Program-made: the position numbers and the translations under genes
The notes under the pieces: generated by a model
The model's input: the letters and a program-made list of their open reading frames with translations, nothing else
Told to the model about the DNA's origin: nothing
Databases searched by the model: none
NCBI GenBank assembly: GCA_025350345.1
Contig: JANXYA010000159.1
Location: forward strand, 1-10,359
DNA length: 10,359 nt
Direction: 5' to 3'
Origin: Gammaproteobacteria bacterium
GTDB taxonomy: Bacteria > Pseudomonadota > Gammaproteobacteria > Steroidobacterales > Steroidobacteraceae
Part shown: one piece after another, positions 6,405 through 10,359 of the stretch
Layout of the letters: every line of letters begins with the position of its first letter
Position numbering within the stretch: position 1 is the stretch's first letter

Positions 6405-7859
6405 ATGAGCGGCCATGACTACAAGTCCGCCCAGCGGCCGGCTTCGGACCCACTGCTGGTCGATATCGGGACCTACGCGCACGCCGCAGTCATTGACAGC
6501 CCGCTCGCCTACGAAACGGCGCGCTACTGCCTGATGGACAGCCTGGCCTGCGCGCTGCAGGCGCTAAGCTTCCCGGCCTGCACCAGGCTCCTCGGTCCCA
6601 TCGTGCCGGGCGCCACGCTGCCCGGCGGCGCGCGCGTCCCGGGGCTGGCCCTGGAGCTCGAGCCCGTGCAGGCGGCCTTCAATATCGGCACGATGGTGCG
6701 CTGGCTCGATTTCAATGACACCTGGCTCGCGGCCGAGTGGGGGCACCCTTCGGATAACCTGGGCGCCATCCTGGCGGTGGCCGACTATCTGGCGAGGCGG
6801 CGCTCGCCGTCCGCCACGCCGGCGCCACGGGTCCGGGACCTGCTCACGGCGATGATCAAGGCCCACGAGATCCAGGGCGTACTCGCCCTCGAGAACAGTT
6901 TCAATCGCGTCGGGCTCGATCACGTGCTGCTCGTGCGCGTGGCCTCGACGGCCGTGGCGACGACGCTGCTGGGCGGCACGCTCGAGCAGGTGATCAACGC
7001 GCTCTCCAACGCCTGGATCGACGGCGGCGCGCTGCGCACCTATCGGCACGCGCCCAACGCCGGCTCGCGCAAGAGCTGGGCGGCGGGCGATGCCACGGCG
7101 CGAGCGGTGCGCCTGGCGCTGATCGCCCTCAGCGGGGAGATGGGCTACCCCTCGGCGCTGTCGGCGCGCAGCTGGGGATTCCAGGACGTGCTGTTCAAGG
7201 GCCAGGCGCTCAGGGCGCCCCAGCCCTTCGGCAGCTATGTCATGGAAAATGTGCTGTTCAAGATCAGCTATCCGGCGGAATTCCATGCGCAGACCGCGGT
7301 CGAGTGCGCCATGAAGCTGCACGGTGAGGTACACGGACGCATTGATCAGATCGAGCGGGTGGTGATCGAGACCCAGGAGCCGGGCGTGCGCATCATCGAC
7401 AAGACCGGGCCACTCGCGAACCCGGCGGATCGAGATCATTGCATCCAGTACATGACCGCCGTGCCGCTGATCTTCGGCCGGCTGACGGCCGCCGACTATG
7501 AGGATAAGGTGGCCGCCGATCCGCGCATCGACGCGCTGCGGGCGAAAATGAGCGTCCGGGAGAACGCCGGGTTTACCCGCGCCTATTACCAGCGCGACCA
7601 ACGCTACATCGGCAATGCCGTGCAGGTATTCTTCCGGGGCGGTACGGCCACGGAGCGCGTGCAGATCGACTATCCGGTGGGTCACCGGCGCCGGCGCACC
7701 GAGGGCATGCCGCTGCTGGTGGATAAATTCCGCCAGAGCGTGCGCGCGCATTACCCGTCATCGCAGGCGGAGCGCATCGAGGGGTGTTTTGCCGATCCGG
7801 TGGCGCTTGAGGACTGGCGCGTCGATGAATTCATGAATATCTTGGCAAGATCAAGCTGA
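6405..7859 (+). CDS. prpD: 2-methylcitrate dehydratase (MmgE/PrpD family)
   Basis: The enzyme dehydrates 2-methylcitrate to 2-methylaconitate. It is an iron-sulfur-free dehydratase of the MmgE/PrpD family with an all-helical main domain and a lid. At 484 residues it matches my recollection of E. coli PrpD (about 483), and long blocks coincide: LLGPIVPG (62-69), PVQAAFNIG and RWLDFNDTWLAAEWGHPSDN (99-118), then MIKAHEIQG, NSFNRVGLDHVLL, TYRHAPNAGSRKSWAAGDAT, YVMENVLFKIS and NPADRDHCIQYM. These blocks separate PrpD from the looser MmgE relatives. The start at 6405 is seven bases after the prpC stop with no clear Shine-Dalgarno, consistent with translational coupling. Rehydration to 2-methylisocitrate needs an aconitase (AcnB or similar), which is not encoded here. 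The AcnD/PrpF alternative is not used in this operon. Confidence 0.97.
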   Translation: MSGHDYKSAQRPASDPLLVDIGTYAHAAVIDSPLAYETARYCLMDSLACALQALSFPACTRLLGPIVPGATLPGGARVPGLALELEPVQAAFNIGTMVRWLDFNDTWLAAEWGHPSDNLGAILAVADYLARRRSPSATPAPRVRDLLTAMIKAHEIQGVLALENSFNRVGLDHVLLVRVASTAVATTLLGGTLEQVINALSNAWIDGGALRTYRHAPNAGSRKSWAAGDATARAVRLALIALSGEMGYPSALSARSWGFQDVLFKGQALRAPQPFGSYVMENVLFKISYPAEFHAQTAVECAMKLHGEVHGRIDQIERVVIETQEPGVRIIDKTGPLANPADRDHCIQYMTAVPLIFGRLTAADYEDKVAADPRIDALRAKMSVRENAGFTRAYYQRDQRYIGNAVQVFFRGGTATERVQIDYPVGHRRRRTEGMPLLVDKFRQSVRAHYPSSQAERIEGCFADPVALEDWRVDEFMNILARSS

Positions 7860-7875
7860 GTGGGAGCCTGAGGGC

Positions 7876-8625
7876 ATGAAGATCCTGGTGGGTATCAAGC
7901 GGGTGGTCGACTACAACGTGCGCGTGCGGGTCAAGCCCGACGGGAGCGGGGTGGCGCTCGACGGCGTCAAGATGAGCATCAATCCTTTCGATGAGATCGC
8001 ACTCGAGGAGGCGCTGCGCATTCGGGAGCGCAATCAGGCCACCGAGGTGATCGTAGTCGCCGTCGGCCCGGAAGAGGTGCAGACGCAGCTGCGCAGTGCG
8101 CTTGCCATGGGCGCCGATCGGGCGATCCTGGTGAAGTGCGACCAGCCGATTGAACCTCAGGGTGTGGCGCGCGCGCTGCTGGCGGTGATCAGGCAGGAGC
8201 AGATTGGCCTCGCGATCCTCGGCAAGCAGGCGATCGACGACGACGCCGGCCAGACCGGGCAAATGCTGGCCGCCCTGTGGGAGCGCCCGCAGGTCACCTT
8301 TGCCTCGAAGCTCGAATTGCAGGCAGAGAAGGCCCAGGTCACGCGCGAGGTGGATTCCGGTCTCGAGACCCTCTCGATCGACCTGCCCGCGGTCATCACC
8401 ACGGATCTGCGCCTCAACGAGCCGCGCTACATCAAGCTGCCGGACATCATGAAGGCCAAGAAGAAGCCATTGGCCGTGACCGACCTGGCAGCCCTGGGCG
8501 TCAATGCGATGCCACAGTTTCGGGTGGTGAAGACCGAGCCCCCGGTGCCGCGCGCGCGCGGGATCATGGTCAAGGATGTGCCGGAGCTGGTGGCGGAACT
8601 GAGGAAGCGTGGGGTGGTGTCATGA
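7876..8625 (+). CDS. etfB: Electron transfer flavoprotein beta subunit
   Basis: The beta subunit of the soluble heterodimeric ETF, which takes electrons from acyl-CoA dehydrogenases and passes them to ETF:quinone oxidoreductase. It is 249 residues, the normal length for the mitochondrial/proteobacterial type. Seen: the N-terminal MKILVGIKRVVDYNV; INPFDEIALEEALRI (35-49); ALAMGADRAILV (75-86); the nucleotide (AMP) site GKQAIDDDAGQTGQM (116-130); the family signature VDSGLETLSIDLPAVITTD (159-177); and the recognition loop LPDIMKAKKKP (188-198) that docks on partner dehydrogenases. This pattern marks the ordinary non-bifurcating ETF. The start ATG at 7876 has GGGAGC (7862-7867) upstream and lies 16 bases after prpD. 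The stop overlaps the etfA start, implying coupled, equimolar translation. Confidence is very high. Confidence 0.97.
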   Translation: MKILVGIKRVVDYNVRVRVKPDGSGVALDGVKMSINPFDEIALEEALRIRERNQATEVIVVAVGPEEVQTQLRSALAMGADRAILVKCDQPIEPQGVARALLAVIRQEQIGLAILGKQAIDDDAGQTGQMLAALWERPQVTFASKLELQAEKAQVTREVDSGLETLSIDLPAVITTDLRLNEPRYIKLPDIMKAKKKPLAVTDLAALGVNAMPQFRVVKTEPPVPRARGIMVKDVPELVAELRKRGVVS

Positions 8626-9575
8626 GCCGCGTGCTGGTCATTGCCGATCATGACGGGCACCAGCTCGGTTCCGGCTGCTCGCGTTGCGTGACGGCCGCGG
8701 CGAAGCTCGGCGCCGCGGAGCTGCACGTGGCGGTGTTTGCGGCGGCGGGAGGGGCGATCGCTGCGCAGGCGGCGGAACTGGCCGGCGTCAGCAAGGTGCT
8801 CGTGGTGGAGCGTGCGGAGAACGCCCACCTGCTCGCCGCCGTGCTCGCCCCGCAGGTGGTGAAGCTCGCTGCCGGCTACGACTACGTGATTGGCCCGGCC
8901 AACACCTTCGGCAAGGACCTGCTGCCGCGCGTGGCGGCATTGCTGGGCGTGGGGCAGGTGAGCGACCTGATGTTCGTGGAGTCCGCGCACCGCTTTCGCC
9001 GGCCCACCTATGCCGGCAATGCCATCGTGACGATCGAATCCCCGCCCGAGGTCAAGCTCGTGGCCACGATCCGTACGGCTTCATTCGCGGCGGCCGGCGG
9101 TGGGGGCAGCGCACCGATCGAGGCGGCGAGCACCGATGCGGTGCTGCCGACCCATACCCGCTTCGTCTCGATCAACGCGGCGAAGTCCGACCGGCCGGAA
9201 CTGCAATCTGCCAAGCGAGTGGTCTCGGGCGGCCGCGCGCTCGCGAATTCGGAGAATTTCCAGCTCATCTATGCCCTGGCCGACCGGCTGGGCGCCGCGG
9301 TCGGCGCCTCGCGCGCCGCGGTCGATGCCGGCTACGTTCCGAGCGACATGCAGGTGGGGCAGACCGGCAAGATCATCGCACCCGAGCTCTACATGGCGAT
9401 CGGCATATCGGGGGCCATCCAGCACCTCACGGGCATCAAGGATGCGCGTACAATCGTCGCGATCAACAAGGATGCCGAGGCGCCGATTTTCGAGGTCGCC
9501 GATGTCGGCCTGGTGGGCGATCTGTTCAAGATCGTGCCCGAGCTGACGGCGCTGCTCAGCAAGGCCAGTGGCTAA
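8622..9575 (+). CDS. etfA: Electron transfer flavoprotein alpha subunit
   Basis: The FAD-binding alpha subunit of ETF, partner of EtfB. It is 317 residues. The N-terminal domain (1 to about 185) begins VLVIADHDG. The C-terminal FAD domain (about 195-317) carries SGGRAL (202-207), ENFQLIYALADRLGAAVGASRA, VGQTGKIIAPELYMAIGISG (245-264), IQHLTGIKDARTIVAINKD (266-284), APIFEVADVGLVGDL and the closing FKIVPEL. These are the standard FAD-contact blocks. The reading frame extends upstream to 8277 inside etfB, but the start is placed at 8622. There ATG overlaps the etfB TGA (ATGA), GAGGAAG is at 8601-8607, and the protein then begins as the family does. Oddity: GSGCSRCV puts a CxxC pair (C19, C22) where relatives usually have no cysteines. 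Confidence 0.97.
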   Translation: MSRVLVIADHDGHQLGSGCSRCVTAAAKLGAAELHVAVFAAAGGAIAAQAAELAGVSKVLVVERAENAHLLAAVLAPQVVKLAAGYDYVIGPANTFGKDLLPRVAALLGVGQVSDLMFVESAHRFRRPTYAGNAIVTIESPPEVKLVATIRTASFAAAGGGGSAPIEAASTDAVLPTHTRFVSINAAKSDRPELQSAKRVVSGGRALANSENFQLIYALADRLGAAVGASRAAVDAGYVPSDMQVGQTGKIIAPELYMAIGISGAIQHLTGIKDARTIVAINKDAEAPIFEVADVGLVGDLFKIVPELTALLSKASG

Positions 9576-9576
9576 A

Positions 9577-9589
9577 GCGCCCCGGGCGC
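9577..9589 (+). other. Short GC hairpin between etfA and the membrane protein gene
   Basis: GCGCC (9577-9581) and GGCGC (9585-9589) can pair around a 3-base loop, directly after the etfA stop and immediately before the GGAGGAGG ribosome binding site of the next gene. There is no T-run, so it is not a convincing terminator. It could reduce read-through, protect the etfA 3' end or dampen translation of the next gene. It is too short to be sure. Confidence 0.3.
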
Positions 9590-9601
9590 GGAGGAGGCAA
9601 C

Positions 9602-9949
9602 ATGATTTTCCTACTCGCACTCATTCCGGCGACGATGCTGACGGTGGCAGGCTACGCGGTGCTCTATTTGGCGCATCGATCGGATGGGAACCTGAAGGCC
9701 TTCGGCCGGTTTCTGGGTTTCTGGGCCTTCACGCTGGCGGCGCTCCTGGTACTGGCCTGCCTGTTCATGGCGGCACACGGCGGACGCATGCACGGCATGA
9801 TGATGCATGGCTGCGCGGCGCAGCAGATGGGGCCTGGGCAGGACTGGCCGAGACCCTGGGGATACCTGCCGCCCGGAAATCCGCCTCAGCCCGCCGCACC
9901 CGGGGCGCAGCCCACCCCGGCGGCACCGCCCGCCAAGCCGGCGCCCTAG
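9602..9949 (+). CDS. Small two-helix membrane protein with a Met/His-rich segment and a proline-rich tail; function unknown
   Basis: A 115-residue protein I do not recognise. Two hydrophobic helices are visible, at about residues 3-24 and 37-58. The loop between them (HRSDGNLKAFGR) is basic, so by the positive-inside rule the loop is cytoplasmic and both ends lie in the periplasm. Right after the second helix comes H59 to C71 (HGGRMHGMMMHGC): three His, four Met and one Cys in thirteen residues, a composition seen in copper- or other metal-binding segments. Residues 83-115 form a Pro/Ala-rich tail that is probably extended and disordered. The start at 9602 is supported by a strong GGAGGAGG (9590-9597), and the gap to etfA is only 26 bp, so it is probably the last gene of the operon. 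The composition shift supports a real membrane protein rather than a shadow frame. Any metal role is inference. Confidence 0.8.
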   Translation: MIFLLALIPATMLTVAGYAVLYLAHRSDGNLKAFGRFLGFWAFTLAALLVLACLFMAAHGGRMHGMMMHGCAAQQMGPGQDWPRPWGYLPPGNPPQPAAPGAQPTPAAPPAKPAP

Positions 9950-10148
9950 TCAGGACTCGATTGCCGGCGCAGTTTTGATGCGAACGCTGGCGTTGCGGGC
10001 CGCCGTTCTGTCGTTTTGCCACCACGACCAGCCTCGGCTCCCGGGTGGTTCGCTGCACTTGTAGCGTTTCGGGCGCAGGAGGGGCTGTGGTATCGTTGCG
10101 CGCGGACTTGGTTGTAGTTTTGAGACGGTTTCTAGGGGAGCAATAAAA
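9950..10148 (+). promoter_or_regulatory. Spacer upstream of the TonB-dependent receptor gene
   Basis: This 199-bp stretch is non-coding as far as I can see and is visibly richer in T than its neighbours. A possible weak promoter is TTTCGG (10067-10072), 18 bases, TATCGT (10091-10096), which would give a leader of roughly 45 bases before the receptor ATG. GGGGAG (10134-10139) is the receptor's ribosome binding site, nine bases from the start. No clear intrinsic terminator for the upstream operon was found; a GCCGGC inverted pair (9937-9942 and 9963-9968) has a 20-base loop and no good U-tract. Confidence 0.35.
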
Positions 10149-10359
10149 ATGACCCGGAGTCGACAGAGAAAACTGCGGCGTAGCGGCACCACGGAAACCG
10201 GACGATTGCTCCTGAAGGCCACGCCGCTCGCGACCGCGATCCTCGCCTGCCTGCCGGCGGCACACGCCGATGAGAGCACTGCCGCAGGCGCCGGACTCGA
10301 AGAGGTCATCGTCACGGCCACGAAGCGTACCGAGAGCCTGCAGAACGTCGCGATCAGTG
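10149..10359 (+). CDS. TonB-dependent outer-membrane receptor, 3'-truncated by the window edge
   Basis: The first 70 codons of a TonB-dependent receptor, an outer-membrane beta-barrel that imports siderophores, vitamins, sugars or other bulky substrates with energy from TonB. The frame starts at ATG 10149, nine bases after GGGGAG, and stays open to the window end. The N-terminus is a long basic n-region (MTRSRQRKLRRSG) followed by a hydrophobic core (LLKATPLATAILACLPAAHA) with a likely signal peptidase I cut after A40 in AHA. The mature protein begins with a short linker and then LEEVIVTATKRTESLQNVAIS (50-70), which combines the TonB-box-like EEVIVTA with the start of the plug domain. This is the typical opening of receptors in Steroidobacter-, Sphingomonas- and Caulobacter-like bacteria. 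The substrate cannot be told from this part; placement beside a propionyl-CoA operon may be chance. Confidence 0.88.
   Translation, partial: MTRSRQRKLRRSGTTETGRLLLKATPLATAILACLPAAHADESTAAGAGLEEVIVTATKRTESLQNVAIS

Noticed and set aside
6564..7751. A 395-codon open frame on the minus strand, antisense to prpD
   Set aside because: Same low-information composition, fully inside a gene whose sense frame matches PrpD throughout.
8277..8621. N-terminal extension of etfA inside etfB
   Set aside because: The extension is out of frame with etfB and has no ETF similarity; EtfA similarity begins exactly at the ATG at 8622.
8684..9601. Upstream part of the long plus-strand frame that ends at 9949
   Set aside because: Before 9602 it is an Arg/Gly-rich shadow of etfA. 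Only the part from the ATG at 9602, with its own ribosome site and membrane helices, is supported.
9937..9968. GCCGGC inverted pair as a terminator after the small membrane protein gene
   Set aside because: Only 6 bp of self-complementary sequence with a 20-base loop and a weak T-run several bases away; such pairs are common at this GC content.
10240..10260. Lipobox-like ILAC in the receptor signal peptide
   Set aside because: The typical L-[AS]-[GA]-C order is not met, and AHA at residues 38-40 gives a good signal peptidase I site, as expected for a barrel receptor.

Overview
The window is high-GC, densely coded bacterial DNA. It looks like a chromosomal segment of a gammaproteobacterium with a catabolic lifestyle. 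The reasons are the E. coli-like prpB-prpC-prpD order, a proteobacterial PEP synthase regulatory protein, and the start of a TonB-dependent receptor with an EEVIVTATKR-type N-terminus. A Steroidobacteraceae/Nevskiales-like soil or water bacterium is my guess, but the genus cannot be read from the sequence. I see no mobile element, CRISPR array, rRNA or tRNA.

Layout. Left edge (1-794, + strand): the 3' part of ppsR, then a small dodecin gene. A 10-bp perfect palindrome at 809-833 separates dodecin from a convergent minus-strand set and contains the stop codon of that set's last gene. Minus-strand set (828-4166, read right to left): an HSDL2-like short-chain dehydrogenase, a crotonase-fold protein and an acetolactate-synthase-like ThDP enzyme, 9 and 33 bp apart. 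A 152-bp divergent control region (4167-4318) follows. Plus-strand set (4319-9949): prpB, prpC, prpD, etfB, etfA and a small membrane protein, with gaps of 30, 7 and 16 bp, a start/stop overlap, and 26 bp. This is probably one transcript. Right edge: a 199-bp spacer and the first 70 codons of a TonB-dependent receptor.

How the genes fit together. PrpC joins propionyl-CoA and oxaloacetate into 2-methylcitrate, PrpD dehydrates it, and PrpB cleaves 2-methylisocitrate to pyruvate and succinate. EtfBA carries electrons away from acyl-CoA dehydrogenases, the enzymes whose work on odd-chain, branched or sterol side chains yields propionyl-CoA. The divergent SDR/crotonase/ThDP genes look like a second acyl-CoA or hydroxy-acid module, substrate unknown. 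PpsR regulates PEP synthase and so the route from pyruvate to sugars, which matters during growth on such carbon sources.

Most of the window is recognisable metabolism, and I do not claim a wholly new system. The points worth a second look are the fusion of etfBA onto a methylcitrate operon, a crotonase lacking both classical glutamates, a dodecin lacking the usual flavin-stacking tryptophan, an uncharacterised ThDP enzyme beside an HSDL2-like SDR, and a Met/His-rich small membrane protein after etfA.
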